Shown here in pieces: positions 36,976 through 46,598 of a DNA stretch of 64,000 bases. Within the stretch, counting starts at the first letter, position 1; every line of letters starts with the position of its first letter. Made by a program: the position numbers and the translations under genes. The notes beneath the pieces are model-generated. The model was not told where the DNA came from. It made no database searches and saw only the letters and a program-made list of their open reading frames with translations. Source of the stretch: Leisingera thetidis (lineage in GTDB: Bacteria > Pseudomonadota > Alphaproteobacteria > Rhodobacterales > Rhodobacteraceae); assembly GCF_025857195.1 (NCBI RefSeq), contig NZ_CP109787.1:1677501-1741500 (forward strand), given 5' to 3'.

Positions 36976-38325
36976 TTGGACATTTTTGCTTTTGTCCCGC
37001 AGTTCGGCGGTTTCCTTTACATAATCGCCAGCTTTGTCATCGCGCTGTCGGTGATCGTGGCCGTGCATGAATACGGCCATTACATCGTCGGCCGCTGGTC
37101 GGGCATTCACGCAGAGGTGTTCTCGATCGGCTTCGGTCCGGTGCTGTGGAGCCGGGTGGACCGGCGCGGCACCCGCTGGCAGGTCGCGGCACTGCCCTTT
37201 GGCGGTTACGTGAAGTTCCTTGGCGACGCTGATGCGGCCTCGGGCAAGGATGCGCAGGCGATGCATGCAGCCGCGGACGATCCGGCGGCCCTGCGCCGCA
37301 CCATGCATGGCGCCCCCCTGTGGGCCCGCTCTGCAACCGTTGCGGCCGGGCCTGTCTTCAACTTCGTGATGTCGGCCATCATTTTTGCCGCCGTGGCGAT
37401 GTCGCAAGGGGTGATGCGCGATCCGCTGACGGTCGGGGAGCTGGCGCCGCTGCCCGGTGTCGAGAACGGCCTGCAGCAGGGCGATGAGCTGATCACCGCG
37501 GGCGGCCTTGCGGTGCCGGACTATCTGGACGCCGAGGCCTGGGAACGCTTCCGCACGGAACTGCCGCAGCAGCAGCCGCTGGAATACCGGGTGCGCCGCG
37601 ACGGGGCCGAGGTCAGTGTCAGCGGGCCGTATCTGTACCCGCCTTATGTGCGCGGTGTGGTGCCGCGCAGCGCCGCTTCGGATGCCGGGCTGCAGCCGGA
37701 AGACGTGATTGTCGCGGTCGATGGCGCGCCGCTGGTGTCCTTTGATCAGTTGAAGGCGCATGTCGAATCCGCGGACGGCAAGGTGCTTGTGCTGGAGGTC
37801 TGGCGCGGCGGTGAAAAGGTTGAGATGGCGCTGGCGCCCCGGCGCACGGATGAGCCGCAGCCGGACGGCAGCTTTGCCACCCGCTGGCGGATCGGCATCA
37901 TCGGCGGGCTGGCGTTCGAGCCGGCCACCGACGCGGCCGGAATCGGCGAGTCTCTGGCGGCGGGTGCCTATCAGGTCTGGGCGGTGGTCGACACCTCTCT
38001 GTCGGGGCTGAAACATATGATCACCGGCGCCATCAGCACCTGCAACCTGTCCGGTCCGATCGGCATTGCCGAGACCTCCGGCGCGATGGCCAGCCAGGGC
38101 GCCGAAAGCTTCATCCGCTTCATTGCGGTGCTGTCCACGGCGGTGGGGCTCTTGAACCTGTTCCCGGTGCCCGCGCTGGATGGCGGCCATCTGATGTTTT
38201 ACGCCTATGAGGCGGTGGCAGGCCGCCCGCCCAGCGACCGGGCGGTGCGGGTGCTGATGTCGCTTGGCATAGCCATAGTGCTGTCGCTGATGGTGTTTGC
38301 GCTTGGCAATGACCTGTTCTGCTGA
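36976..38325 (+). CDS. rseP: Site-2 intramembrane protease RseP
   Basis: RseP cuts membrane-embedded anti-sigma factors and remnant signal peptides. The start codon is TTG at 36976, four bases after the dxr stop, with AGGGT upstream. The 449-residue protein has the zinc motif HEYGH in the first membrane span (about residues 31-35), PDZ domains in the periplasmic part (about 150-320) and the C-terminal NLFPVPALDGGHL motif with the third zinc ligand. Confidence 0.94.
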   Translation: MDIFAFVPQFGGFLYIIASFVIALSVIVAVHEYGHYIVGRWSGIHAEVFSIGFGPVLWSRVDRRGTRWQVAALPFGGYVKFLGDADAASGKDAQAMHAAADDPAALRRTMHGAPLWARSATVAAGPVFNFVMSAIIFAAVAMSQGVMRDPLTVGELAPLPGVENGLQQGDELITAGGLAVPDYLDAEAWERFRTELPQQQPLEYRVRRDGAEVSVSGPYLYPPYVRGVVPRSAASDAGLQPEDVIVAVDGAPLVSFDQLKAHVESADGKVLVLEVWRGGEKVEMALAPRRTDEPQPDGSFATRWRIGIIGGLAFEPATDAAGIGESLAAGAYQVWAVVDTSLSGLKHMITGAISTCNLSGPIGIAETSGAMASQGAESFIRFIAVLSTAVGLLNLFPVPALDGGHLMFYAYEAVAGRPPSDRAVRVLMSLGIAIVLSLMVFALGNDLFC

Positions 38326-38392
38326 CAACTCCGGACAGATGTGACGGCTTAGGGCGGCCATAGTGCCGCCCAACTGCTGCCACAATCCCTTG

Positions 38393-38407
38393 TTAACTTT
38401 TTATCAA
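38393..38407 (+). promoter_or_regulatory. Degenerate CtrA-like site
   Basis: TTAA (38393-38396), 7 bases, TCAA (38404-38407): one mismatch from the TTAA-N7-TTAA CtrA consensus, 62 bases before the start of the 41-codon ORF. One mismatch makes chance occurrence quite possible. Confidence 0.3.
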
Positions 38408-38468
38408 TCCGCGGAATGCGCCGTGCAGCGCATCCGCGGACGGGTGGACGAACACTGGGGAACGACCG

Positions 38469-38594
38469 ATGCAGACACTCTCGCAATCTTACCGTGGCCT
38501 CGGGCTGCTGGTCCGGCTGAACTGGGACCGGGCTCTGACCGGGTTTGCCGTCCTGGGCGCGCTGACCGCTGGGACCTGGCTGGCCACCTTGTGA
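38469..38594 (+). CDS. 41-residue single-span membrane peptide
   Basis: The ORF begins MQTLSQSYRGLGLLVRL and has one hydrophobic segment at about residues 22-41, ending WLATL just before TGA. A CTGGGGA ribosome site stands 7 bases before the ATG. It fills the gap between rseP and bamA. Similar tiny TM proteins are frequent in Rhodobacteraceae. Function unknown; a role tied to envelope biogenesis is only suggested by place. Confidence 0.6.
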   Translation: MQTLSQSYRGLGLLVRLNWDRALTGFAVLGALTAGTWLATL

Positions 38595-38695
38595 TTCCCG
38601 CAACCGGTGCGCAATCCCGTCGCGCCGGTTGCTGCCAGAATGCGCTTTGTTGGTTTTGACAAGCGCTTTCAAACCCGCTACGCACATGCCAAAGC

Positions 38696-38704
38696 TGCTA
38701 TAAT
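38696..38704 (+). promoter_or_regulatory. Extended -10 promoter of bamA
   Basis: TGCTATAAT is a perfect extended -10 element. A transcript would start near 38711, only about 11 bases before the bamA ATG, so the leader would be very short; the absence of a Shine-Dalgarno at 38722 fits this. Confidence 0.5.
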
Positions 38705-38721
38705 AATCGGGTTCTGAAAAA

Positions 38722-41130
38722 ATGGTTTGGGGGAAAGTCGCAGGCAAGTCCTGTGGTGAGCGCACGTCGGGCATCAATATCTTGTATCGGAAAGTTTCGG
38801 CTATATCTCTGGCAGTTGCGCTGGGATATGCATTGTTGCCGCTGCCCGCAGAGGCGCAGAGCTACCGCTTCAATTCAGTCCAGGTCGAGGGCAACCAGCG
38901 GATTCAGACATCCACTGTTGTGGCCTATACCGGCATCGAACGCGGCCAGGCGGTCAGCGCGGGCGAGCTGAACGACGCCTATCAGCGCATTCTTGACAGT
39001 GGCGTATTTGAGACAGTCGAACTGGTGCCGCGCGGCAATACGCTGGTGATCAAGGTCACCGAGTTCCCGACCATCAATCAGATCAGTTTCGAGGGCAACC
39101 GCCGGATCAAGGATGACACCTTGGGCGAGGTGATCGAATCCGCCCCGCGCCGGGTGTTCAGCCCGTCGCAGGCGGAGCGGGACGCCGCGCTGATTGCAGA
39201 TGCCTACAGCGTGCAAGGGCGTCTGGCATCGCGCGTGACCCCGCGTATCATCCGGCGCAGCAACAACCGCGTCGATCTGGTGTTCGAGATTTCCGAAGGC
39301 GACACCATCGAGGTGGAGCGGGTCTCGTTCACCGGCAACCGGGTTTACTCAGACCGCCGTCTGCGCCGGGTGCTGGAAACCAAGCAGGCCGGGTTCCTGC
39401 GTGCCTTCATCAATGCCGACACGCTGATCGAGGACCGGCTGGAATTCGACAAGCAGGTGCTGCGCGATTTCTACCTGTCGCGCGGCTATGTGGATTTCCG
39501 GGTCAACAGCTCCAATGCGGAAGTGACCCAGGAACGCGATGCGGTCTTTCTGGTCGTCGATGTGACCGAAGGCCGGCAGTTCAGGTTCGGCAGCATTTCT
39601 GTCACCAGCGAAATGCCCGAGGCGGACGCCGACCTGTTCCGCTCGGTGCTGAAAATCAAGCCCGGAGTGGTTTATTCTCCGACCCTGGTGGAGAATTCGA
39701 TCGACCGTTTGGAGGGCCTTGCGGTCAAGAACGAGATCGACTTTCTGCGGGTCGAGCCGCGGGTGACCCGCAACGACCGGGACCTGACACTGGATCTCGA
39801 GTTTGTGCTCCGCCGCGGGCCGCGGGTCTTTGTCGAGCGCATCGACATCGAAGGCAACACCACAACCCTGGACCGGGTGATCCGCCAGCAGTTCCGCTCG
39901 GTGGAAGGCGACCCGTTCAACCCGCGCTCGATCCGCAACAGCGCCGAGCGGATCCGGGCGCTGGGGTATTTCGCCACCGCGGATGTCGACACCCGCGAAG
40001 GCAGCTCCTCCGACCAGGTGGTTGTTGATGTCGATGTCGAAGAGCAGCCGACCGGTTCCTTGAACCTTGGCGGTGCCTATTCCGTTGAAGACGGTTTCGG
40101 GGTCAGTATCGGCCTTTCGGAGAACAACTTCCTGGGCCGCGGCCAGCGGCTGTCGTTCCAGGTCGCCACGGCGACGGAATCCGATTCCTATGTTCTGGGC
40201 TTTACCGAGCCGTTTCTGCTGGGCCGGGATCTGAAGTTCGATTTGGATCTGGGGCTGAATGAAACCGACTCCAGCTTTTCCGAGTACCGCACCAAACGCA
40301 TCTTCTTCCGCCCGGCACTGACCTTCAATACCGGCGAAGATACCACGCTGCAGGTCCGTTACACGTGGGATTCGGACGAGATGCTCTTCGATGAAAACGA
40401 AGATGACGATCCGACCACGTTCCTGGCTGGCCCCGTTATCCGGAACGAAATTGCACAAGGGGAACGCACGGCCAGCGCTGTCGGCTTCACCTACCGTTAC
40501 GACAGCCGTCTGACCGGACTTGACCCGAATGCAGGCTTCCTGGTGGAAGTGGGGGCTGACTATGCGGGCCTGGGCGGCGATTCCGAGTACATCAAGACCA
40601 CGACGAAAGTTGTCGCGCAGAAGAAGATCCTGAACGAGGAAGTGACATTGCGCGCCACAGTCGAAGCCGGCGCGTTCCAGTGGGAAGGCAGCGGTTCCAG
40701 CCGTTCGATTGACCGTTTTGTCCTGGCGCCGTCGATCATGCGCGGCTTTGAACCCGGGGGCATTGGCCCGCGGGACCAGTCCAACGGCGCGCCCGGCAAC
40801 GGCACCTACAATGACTTCCTCGGCGGCAACTACTATGCTGTGGCCCGCTTTGACGCGGAATTCCCGCTTGGCCTGCCTGAAGAACTGGGGATGCGCGGCG
40901 CCCTGTTCTATGATGTCGGCAGCCTATGGGGGCTGCAGAATGCAGATACGTCCGGGACCAGCGGTAACGGCGTTGTTGGCCGGGACCGGTCCTTCCGGCA
41001 CGTCGTTGGTGTCTCGCTGCTGTGGACCACGGGCATCGGCCCGCTGCGGTTCAACTTCTCCAAAGCCCTCAAGAAAGAGGACTTTGACCAGGAGCAGAGC
41101 TTTGACCTGACCTTGCAGGCGAGGTTCTGA
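38722..41130 (+). CDS. bamA: Outer-membrane protein assembly factor BamA
   Basis: BamA inserts beta-barrel proteins into the outer membrane. The 802-residue protein has a signal peptide ending LPAEA, five POTRA domains (about residues 45-440, starting YRFNSVQVEGNQRI) and a 16-strand barrel to the terminal ARF, whose last Phe is the usual OMP signature. The barrel holds the VxGF-like MRGFEPGG motif. The start is ATG 38722, but no ribosome site is seen and a TTG at 38782 is an alternative. It is followed by the skp-like gene, a standard order. Confidence 0.95.
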   Translation: MVWGKVAGKSCGERTSGINILYRKVSAISLAVALGYALLPLPAEAQSYRFNSVQVEGNQRIQTSTVVAYTGIERGQAVSAGELNDAYQRILDSGVFETVELVPRGNTLVIKVTEFPTINQISFEGNRRIKDDTLGEVIESAPRRVFSPSQAERDAALIADAYSVQGRLASRVTPRIIRRSNNRVDLVFEISEGDTIEVERVSFTGNRVYSDRRLRRVLETKQAGFLRAFINADTLIEDRLEFDKQVLRDFYLSRGYVDFRVNSSNAEVTQERDAVFLVVDVTEGRQFRFGSISVTSEMPEADADLFRSVLKIKPGVVYSPTLVENSIDRLEGLAVKNEIDFLRVEPRVTRNDRDLTLDLEFVLRRGPRVFVERIDIEGNTTTLDRVIRQQFRSVEGDPFNPRSIRNSAERIRALGYFATADVDTREGSSSDQVVVDVDVEEQPTGSLNLGGAYSVEDGFGVSIGLSENNFLGRGQRLSFQVATATESDSYVLGFTEPFLLGRDLKFDLDLGLNETDSSFSEYRTKRIFFRPALTFNTGEDTTLQVRYTWDSDEMLFDENEDDDPTTFLAGPVIRNEIAQGERTASAVGFTYRYDSRLTGLDPNAGFLVEVGADYAGLGGDSEYIKTTTKVVAQKKILNEEVTLRATVEAGAFQWEGSGSSRSIDRFVLAPSIMRGFEPGGIGPRDQSNGAPGNGTYNDFLGGNYYAVARFDAEFPLGLPEELGMRGALFYDVGSLWGLQNADTSGTSGNGVVGRDRSFRHVVGVSLLWTTGIGPLRFNFSKALKKEDFDQEQSFDLTLQARF

Positions 41131-41134
41131 TCTG

Positions 41135-41749
41135 GTGCTGCGGGCGGCGCTTTGCAAACGGGCATTAAGCGGCGTTGCAGTTGCGCTGGCCTGCTTTGCG
41201 GCCGCTCCTGGCTCTGCCCAGGAGGCGGCTCCGCAGGCGCCGAATACCGGTGCTGAATTCCAGTTGGGGCTGCCGCAGAGCGGCATCCTCACCATCCAGC
41301 CCGACCGGTTGTTCTCCGAAAGCGCATTTGGCCAGCGGGCCGAACGCGAAATCGAGGCCGAAGGCGCGGTGCTGACCGCGGAGAACCGCCGCATCGAGGC
41401 CGAACTGCGTGCCGAAGAGCTGGAACTGACCGGGCGCCGCAGCGGGATGGAGCCGGAAGCGTTCCGGGCCCTGGCCAATGCTTTTGACCAGAAGGTTCAG
41501 GAAACCCGCAGGCGGCAGGATCAGAAACTGCGTGAAATCAACCTGATGGGCGAAGAAGCCCGGCGGGAATTCATTGCCGCCTCGCTGCCGGTGCTGCAGC
41601 AGATCATGCGGGAAACCGGGGCGGGGGCGATCCTGGATCATGCATCGGTATTTCTGAGCGCGGATGCGGCCGATATCACCAGCCTGGCGATCACCCGGAT
41701 CGACGAGGTTCTGGGCGACGGCACGGCGGATGAATACGGCGAGCCTTAG
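41135..41749 (+). CDS. Skp/OmpH-family periplasmic chaperone
   Basis: The 204-residue protein starts with GTG 41135, four bases after bamA. A signal peptide (VAVALACFAAAPGSAQ) leads into the OmpH fold: ILTIQPDRLFSESAFGQRAE, then a long charged coiled coil (about 60-135) rich in EAR and RRRQDQ segments. Skp holds unfolded outer-membrane proteins for BamA. The C-terminal portion (AITRIDEVLGDG) is typical of alphaproteobacterial members. Confidence 0.87.
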   Translation: MLRAALCKRALSGVAVALACFAAAPGSAQEAAPQAPNTGAEFQLGLPQSGILTIQPDRLFSESAFGQRAEREIEAEGAVLTAENRRIEAELRAEELELTGRRSGMEPEAFRALANAFDQKVQETRRRQDQKLREINLMGEEARREFIAASLPVLQQIMRETGAGAILDHASVFLSADAADITSLAITRIDEVLGDGTADEYGEP

Positions 41750-41825
41750 GCCGCGCCAGCTTGCCCAATCGCCGCCTGCTTGCTAGGGACGGCGCAGCAC
41801 ATTTGACGAATATGGGAAACCAAGC

Positions 41826-42293
41826 ATGACCACCGAGCTGCAAAGCGCTGACATTCAACTGATCCAGCGGATTCTGCCGCACCGCTACCCGTTCCTGCTG
41901 GTCGACAAGGTGGTTGACATCGACAGCTACAAATCGGCGCGCGGCATCAAGAATGTCACCATGAACGAGCCGCATTTCCAGGGCCATTTCCCGGGCACGC
42001 CGATCATGCCCGGCGTCACCATCATCGAGGCGATGGCGCAGACCGCGGGCGTGATGCTGGGGGTTGGCATGGATATGGTCGACACCGATCTGCTGATCTA
42101 TTTCATGAACATCGACAAGTGCAAGTTCCGCCGCAAGGTGGTGCCGGGCGATGTGCTGGAGATGCATGTGGAGACCCTGCGCGGCAAGCCCGGCGGCAAG
42201 ATCTTCAAGTTCTCCGGCCGGGCGACCGTCGATGGCGAAGTGGCGGCAGAAGCTGAATTTTCGGCGATGGTCGACGTGCAGAAGGACGGATGA
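41826..42293 (+). CDS. fabZ: 3-hydroxyacyl-ACP dehydratase FabZ
   Basis: FabZ dehydrates 3-hydroxyacyl-ACP in fatty acid elongation and competes with LpxA for the same substrate. The 155-residue hotdog protein has [12 protein letters not shown] and the active-site [14 protein letters not shown] motif (His about 58). Its stop overlaps the lpxA start. Confidence 0.96.
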   Translation: MTTELQSADIQLIQRILPHRYPFLLVDKVVDIDSYKSARGIKNVTMNEPHFQGHFPGTPIMPGVTIIEAMAQTAGVMLGVGMDMVDTDLLIYFMNIDKCKFRRKVVPGDVLEMHVETLRGKPGGKIFKFSGRATVDGEVAAEAEFSAMVDVQKDG

Positions 42294-43081
42294 AGATGAG
42301 CCGGATTCACCCCAGTGCCCTGATCGAAAAGGGCGCCAGGCTTGGAAAGGACTGTGAAATCGGCCCGTTCTGCGTGGTTGGCCCCGATGCGGTGCTGGGG
42401 GATCGGGTTGTTCTGAAGTCCCATGTGGTTGTCACCGGCGATACCGAAATCGGTGACGAGACGGTTGTCTTCCCCTTTGCGGTGCTGGGCGAGATCCCGC
42501 AGGACCTCAAGTTCAAGGGCGAGAAATGCCGCACCGTGATCGGCAAGCGCAACCGCATCCGCGAGCATGTGACAGTGAATGCCGGCACCGAAGGCGGCGG
42601 CGGCGTTACCCGCATCGGCGATGACGGGCTGTTCATGGCGGGCTGCCACATCGCCCATGATGCGCAGGTCGGCGACCGGGTGATCGTGGTGAATTCTGCT
42701 GCTGTGGCAGGCCATTGCGTGCTGGAGGATGAGGTGATCATCGGCGGGTTGTCCGGCATCCACCAGTGGGTCCGCATCGGCAGGGGCGCGATCATTGGTG
42801 CCGTCACCATGGTGACCAACGATGTGATCCCCTACGGCCTGGTGCAGGCGCAGCGCGGGGAGCTGGACGGGTTGAACCTGGTCGGCCTCAAGCGCCGCGG
42901 CGTGGCCCGCAGCGACATCACCGCCTTGCGGGCGGCGTTCCAGATGCTGGCGCAGGGCGAGGGCACCTTTCAGGAACGCGCCAAGCGGCTGGGGGATGAG
43001 GCCGACAGCGAATATGTGCAGCGGATCGTCGCCTTCATCACCGGCGGCAGCGACCGGTCCTTCCTGACGCCGGGAGGCTGA
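42290..43081 (+). CDS. lpxA: UDP-GlcNAc acyltransferase LpxA
   Basis: LpxA attaches the first 3-hydroxyacyl chain to UDP-GlcNAc, starting lipid A synthesis. The 263-residue protein shows the left-handed beta-helix hexapeptide pattern from residue 6 on, the catalytic His in the [12 protein letters not shown] segment, and the C-terminal helical domain ([16 protein letters not shown]). The ATG at 42290 overlaps the fabZ stop (ATGA). Confidence 0.96.
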   Translation: MKMSRIHPSALIEKGARLGKDCEIGPFCVVGPDAVLGDRVVLKSHVVVTGDTEIGDETVVFPFAVLGEIPQDLKFKGEKCRTVIGKRNRIREHVTVNAGTEGGGGVTRIGDDGLFMAGCHIAHDAQVGDRVIVVNSAAVAGHCVLEDEVIIGGLSGIHQWVRIGRGAIIGAVTMVTNDVIPYGLVQAQRGELDGLNLVGLKRRGVARSDITALRAAFQMLAQGEGTFQERAKRLGDEADSEYVQRIVAFITGGSDRSFLTPGG

Positions 43082-43085
43082 AGCC

Positions 43086-43874
43086 ATGCTGGCGATTATT
43101 GCAGGCAGCGGAGCGCTGCCGGCCGAAGTGGCGGCCCGTGCGGCAGGCCGTCCGCTGATCTGCGCGATGGCAGGGTCCGAGCCGGATGCAGTGGATCCCG
43201 AGATCACGTTCCGTTTCGAACAGCTCGGCACCTTCCTGGAGCGGCTGAAAGCGGCTGAGGTGACCGAGATCTGCATGGCAGGCGCGGTGCGCCGCCCGAA
43301 TATCGACCCTTCTGCCATTGATACGGCCACGATGCCGCTGGTGCCGGTTCTGCAGGGGGCGCTGGCGGCGGGCGATGATGGCGCTCTGCGGGCCATCATC
43401 GGTATATTCGAACAGGCCGGTTTTGCCGTGCGTGCGGCTCATGAGGTGGCTCCGGACCTGCTGATGGCTGAAGGTGTGCCGACCAAGGTGCAGCCGGGTG
43501 AATTGGACAAATCGGATGCTGCCCGCGGGGCTGAGATCGTTGCCGCGATGTCTGCTGCCGACGTTGGCCAGTCCTGCGCGGTGCGCGGGCGGCAGGCGAT
43601 TGCGGTCGAGAACCTGTTTGGCACCGACTGGATGCTGGCCTCGCTGCTGCAGCGGCCGGACGGGCAGGGGGGGCTCTTGTTCAAGGCGCCCAAGCCTGCT
43701 CAGGACCGGCGGGCTGACCTGCCCGCGATCGGTGTCGAAACCGTCGAGGCCGCCGCCAAGGCCGGCCTTTCCGGCATCGTGCTGGAGGCGGGCGGGGTGA
43801 TCGTGCTGGACCAGGACGCGGTGATCGCGGCCTGTGACCGGCTGGGCCTGTTCCTGTGGCTGCGTGAGGCATGA
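43086..43874 (+). CDS. lpxI: UDP-2,3-diacylglucosamine pyrophosphatase LpxI
   Basis: LpxI hydrolyses UDP-2,3-diacylglucosamine to lipid X and is the alphaproteobacterial replacement for LpxH. The 262-residue product has the typical N-terminus LAIIAGSGALPAEVA and the central GAVRRPN motif. GVETVEAAAKAGLSGIVLEA and DQDAVIAACDRLGLFLW follow near the end, with the catalytic Asp/Glu region around RADLPAIG. It overlaps lpxB by four bases. Confidence 0.93.
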   Translation: MLAIIAGSGALPAEVAARAAGRPLICAMAGSEPDAVDPEITFRFEQLGTFLERLKAAEVTEICMAGAVRRPNIDPSAIDTATMPLVPVLQGALAAGDDGALRAIIGIFEQAGFAVRAAHEVAPDLLMAEGVPTKVQPGELDKSDAARGAEIVAAMSAADVGQSCAVRGRQAIAVENLFGTDWMLASLLQRPDGQGGLLFKAPKPAQDRRADLPAIGVETVEAAAKAGLSGIVLEAGGVIVLDQDAVIAACDRLGLFLWLREA

Positions 43875-45037
43875 GCCTGCGGGTGTTCATCCTGGCCGGC
43901 GAGCCTTCGGGCGACCGGCTGGGCGGGGCGCTGATGGCGGGGCTGAAACAGCTGCAGCCAGGTGTCACCTTTGACGGCATTGGCGGCGCGCTGATGGCGG
44001 AGCAGGGGCTGGTCTCGCGGTTTCCGATGGACGAGCTGTCGGTGATGGGGCTGGCCGAGGTGCTGCCCAAGTACCGCCACCTGAAGCGCCGCATCCGGGA
44101 AACGGCAGATGCCGTGCTGGACACCCGCCCGGATGTGCTGATCACCATCGACAGCCCGGATTTCAGCTTGCGCGTTGCGCGGCTGGTCAAGGCGCAAAGC
44201 AGCATCCGCACGGTGCATTATGTGGCGCCCTCGGTCTGGGCCTGGCGGCCGAAGCGGGCGGTTAGGATGGCCGAAGTGATCGACCATGTGCTGGCGCTCT
44301 TGCCGTTTGAGCCGCCCTATATGGAATCGGCAGGAATGGCCTGCGATTTCGTTGGCCACCCGGTGGTGGCCGAGCCGCGGGCCACGGATGCCGAAGTCGC
44401 TGCCTTCAGGGCCGAATTCGGCCTGGGAGCGGCGCCTTTCGTTCTGGCACTGCCCGGCTCGCGGCGCTCCGAAGTAGCACGGCTGGCGCCGGATTTCGGT
44501 GCTGCGCTGCACCGGTTCACGGCGGCGCACCCGGATTTCCGGATTGTGGTGCCGGCCGCCGCACCGGTGGCCGGGCTGGTCCAGGAGGCCCTGCAAAGCT
44601 GGCCTGCGGGCACTGTGCTGGTCGACCCGAACAAAATTGAGGCTGCGGCGGCCAAAGCCCATAAGCGCGCCGCCTTTGCCGCGGCGGATCTGGCACTGGC
44701 CGCCTCCGGCACCGTCTCGCTGGAGCTGGCAGCAGCGGCCACGCCGATGGTGATAGCCTATAAGTTCCAATGGCTGACCTGGCAGATCATGAAGCGGATG
44801 GCGCTGATCGACACCGTCACGCTGGTCAACCTGGTGAGCGATACCCGGGTGGTGCCGGAGTGCCTGGGACCGGAGTGCACGCCGGAAAACATTGCCGGGC
44901 AACTCGCGGCGTTGGCCGCAGACCCCGGCGCGCAGCTGGCGGCCATGCAGCTGACCATGCAGCGCCTGGGCCAGGGCGGCGAGGCGCCCGGGCTGCGGGC
45001 GGCCCGCGCTGTTCTTGAACGTTTGCCGGGGAAGTGA
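43871..45037 (+). CDS. lpxB: Lipid-A-disaccharide synthase LpxB
   Basis: LpxB couples lipid X with UDP-2,3-diacylglucosamine to form the lipid A disaccharide. The 388-residue GT19 protein starts with ILAGEPSGDRLGGAL and contains FDGIGG and YVAPSVWAWRPKR, with LPGSRRSEVARL in the middle. AASGTVSLELA appears towards the C-terminus. It closes the fabZ-lpxA-lpxI-lpxB block and is followed by several hairpins. Confidence 0.95.
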   Translation: MSLRVFILAGEPSGDRLGGALMAGLKQLQPGVTFDGIGGALMAEQGLVSRFPMDELSVMGLAEVLPKYRHLKRRIRETADAVLDTRPDVLITIDSPDFSLRVARLVKAQSSIRTVHYVAPSVWAWRPKRAVRMAEVIDHVLALLPFEPPYMESAGMACDFVGHPVVAEPRATDAEVAAFRAEFGLGAAPFVLALPGSRRSEVARLAPDFGAALHRFTAAHPDFRIVVPAAAPVAGLVQEALQSWPAGTVLVDPNKIEAAAAKAHKRAAFAAADLALAASGTVSLELAAAATPMVIAYKFQWLTWQIMKRMALIDTVTLVNLVSDTRVVPECLGPECTPENIAGQLAALAADPGAQLAAMQLTMQRLGQGGEAPGLRAARAVLERLPGK

Positions 45038-45044
45038 CGCCGGA

Positions 45045-45109
45045 GCGCGCCGGATGCCAAAGCCTCCGGCGCGCGGCTGCTGGTGGCGCGGGCGCTTGCG
45101 CACCCGCGC
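45045..45109. repeat. Two hairpins directly downstream of lpxB
   Basis: GCGCGCCGGA (45045-45054) pairs perfectly with TCCGGCGCGC (45065-45074). GCGCGGG (45086-45092) pairs with CCCGCGC (45103-45109). Neither has a T run. They precede the true terminator at 45183. Confidence 0.6.
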
Positions 45110-45182
45110 GGGGCAAGCCGCGGCGGAGGCGCAGAACGCTTGTGTTCAGGTCAAGACGATATGCCCGAGGCTATTTGCTGAG

Positions 45183-45220
45183 AAGCGCCTAAGGGCAGGT
45201 CTGCCCTTAGGCGCTTTTTC
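45183..45220 (+). terminator. Strong terminator of the lpx block
   Basis: Sixteen bases (45183-45198, AAGCGCCTAAGGGCAG) are perfectly complementary to 45201-45216 and followed by TTTTTC in total. It is among the strongest terminators in the window. Confidence 0.85.
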
Positions 45221-45242
45221 GATTCTGATGCAAGGCTGCCGC

Positions 45243-45289
45243 GTCAAGGACAAGCCGCGCTGGCGCGCGGAGGCTGCGCCTTCCTTGAC
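45243..45289. repeat. Nested inverted repeat near the mnmA 3' end
   Basis: GTCAAGGA (45243-45250) is mirrored by TCCTTGAC (45282-45289), and inside it CCGCGC pairs with GCGCGG across four bases. It lies 15 bases past the mnmA stop and may serve as its terminator. Confidence 0.5.
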
Positions 45290-45304
45290 CCGGCGGGCAG
45301 GAGA

Positions 45305-46450
45305 TCAGCAGCCGCGCCAGATCCAGCCGCCGCCGAAGATGCGGCTGCCTTCACCGGCATAGAAAACACAGGCCTGGCCGGGGGAGACGCCTTCCTCCGG
45401 TGTCAGCAGCTCCACCTCGGCGGTGGTGCCGCTGAGCGGGCGGATGATCGCCTCGCGCGGCGGGCGGGTGGAGCGGACCTTGACCTTCAGATGCCATTCG
45501 TCCCGGCTGGTAAAGGGCGCATCGCCCAGCCAGTTGATCTCGCGCACGGGAATGGTGCGTGTGGCCAGCAGCTCCTTGGGGCCGACCACCACCTGTTTCT
45601 TGTCCACGTCCAGTTTCACCACATAGAGAGGCTCGCTGAGGCCGCCGATGCCGAGGCCCCGTCGCTGGCCGATGGTGTAGTGGATGACCCCTTCGTGGCT
45701 GCCCAGCACCCGGCCGTCCGCATGCACGATCTCGCCCGGCTCGGCGGCGCCCGGACGCAGCTTCTCGATCACGCTGGCGTAGTCGCCATTGGGCACAAAG
45801 CAGATGTCCTGGCTGTCGGGCTTGTCCGCCACCGCCAGTCCGTATTGCGCCGCCATCTCGCGGGTGGCGTCCTTGGACGGCAGATGCCCCAGCGGGAAGC
45901 GCAGGTAATCCAGCTGCTCCGGCGTGGTGGAGAACAGGAAATAGCTCTGGTCGCGGTTGGCGTCCTCGGCTGAGTGCAATTCCGGCCCCTGGTCCCCCAT
46001 CTTGCGCTGGATGTAATGGCCGGTGGCCATGCAGTCGGCCTCCAGGTCGCGGGCGGTTTCCAGCAGGTCCTTGAACTTCACCCGCTCGTTGCAGCGGATG
46101 CAGGGCACCGGGGTTGCGCCGGCCAGATAGCTGTCGGCGAACTCGTCAATCACCGCATCCTTAAAAATGTTCTCATAATCCAGGACGTAGTGCGGGAAGC
46201 CGCGCTCCTCCGCCACCCGGCGCGCATCATGGATATCGATGCCCGCGCAGCAGGCGCCCTTCTTGGCCAGCGCCGCGCCGTGATCATAGAGCTGCAGCGT
46301 CACCCCGACCACGTCATAGCCCTGATCGGCCAAGTATGCAGCCACAACAGAGCTGTCGACGCCGCCGGACATGGCCACCACCACCCGGGTCTCCGAGGGC
46401 GGTTTGGCAAAGCCGAGCGAGTTCAAAGTGGTGGGGTGGTCCAGCGCCAT
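45305..46450 (-). CDS. mnmA: tRNA-specific 2-thiouridylase MnmA
   Basis: MnmA thiolates U34 of tRNA Lys, Glu and Gln. The 381-residue protein has the PP-loop [18 protein letters not shown] (about 23-40), the catalytic Cys in PVPCIRCNE (about 115-123), the second Cys in [10 protein letters not shown], and the C-terminal beta-barrel RNA-binding part. It converges with the lpx block and diverges from sciP. Confidence 0.95.
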   Translation of the reverse strand: MALDHPTTLNSLGFAKPPSETRVVVAMSGGVDSSVVAAYLADQGYDVVGVTLQLYDHGAALAKKGACCAGIDIHDARRVAEERGFPHYVLDYENIFKDAVIDEFADSYLAGATPVPCIRCNERVKFKDLLETARDLEADCMATGHYIQRKMGDQGPELHSAEDANRDQSYFLFSTTPEQLDYLRFPLGHLPSKDATREMAAQYGLAVADKPDSQDICFVPNGDYASVIEKLRPGAAEPGEIVHADGRVLGSHEGVIHYTIGQRRGLGIGGLSEPLYVVKLDVDKKQVVVGPKELLATRTIPVREINWLGDAPFTSRDEWHLKVKVRSTRPPREAIIRPLSGTTAEVELLTPEEGVSPGQACVFYAGEGSRIFGGGWIWRGC

Positions 46451-46598
46451 GGGGCAGCTCCTGAAGGCAAGGGGGCAGGCGCCGCAGAATATAGGAAAAT
46501 CCTACAGACTCTCAAGGGGCGTGGTTCACGTGCCGTTAAGCCTGATCGGAAATTCTTTTGCCAGACCTCAACGAACAAGATCTTCAGAGGGAAGAAAG

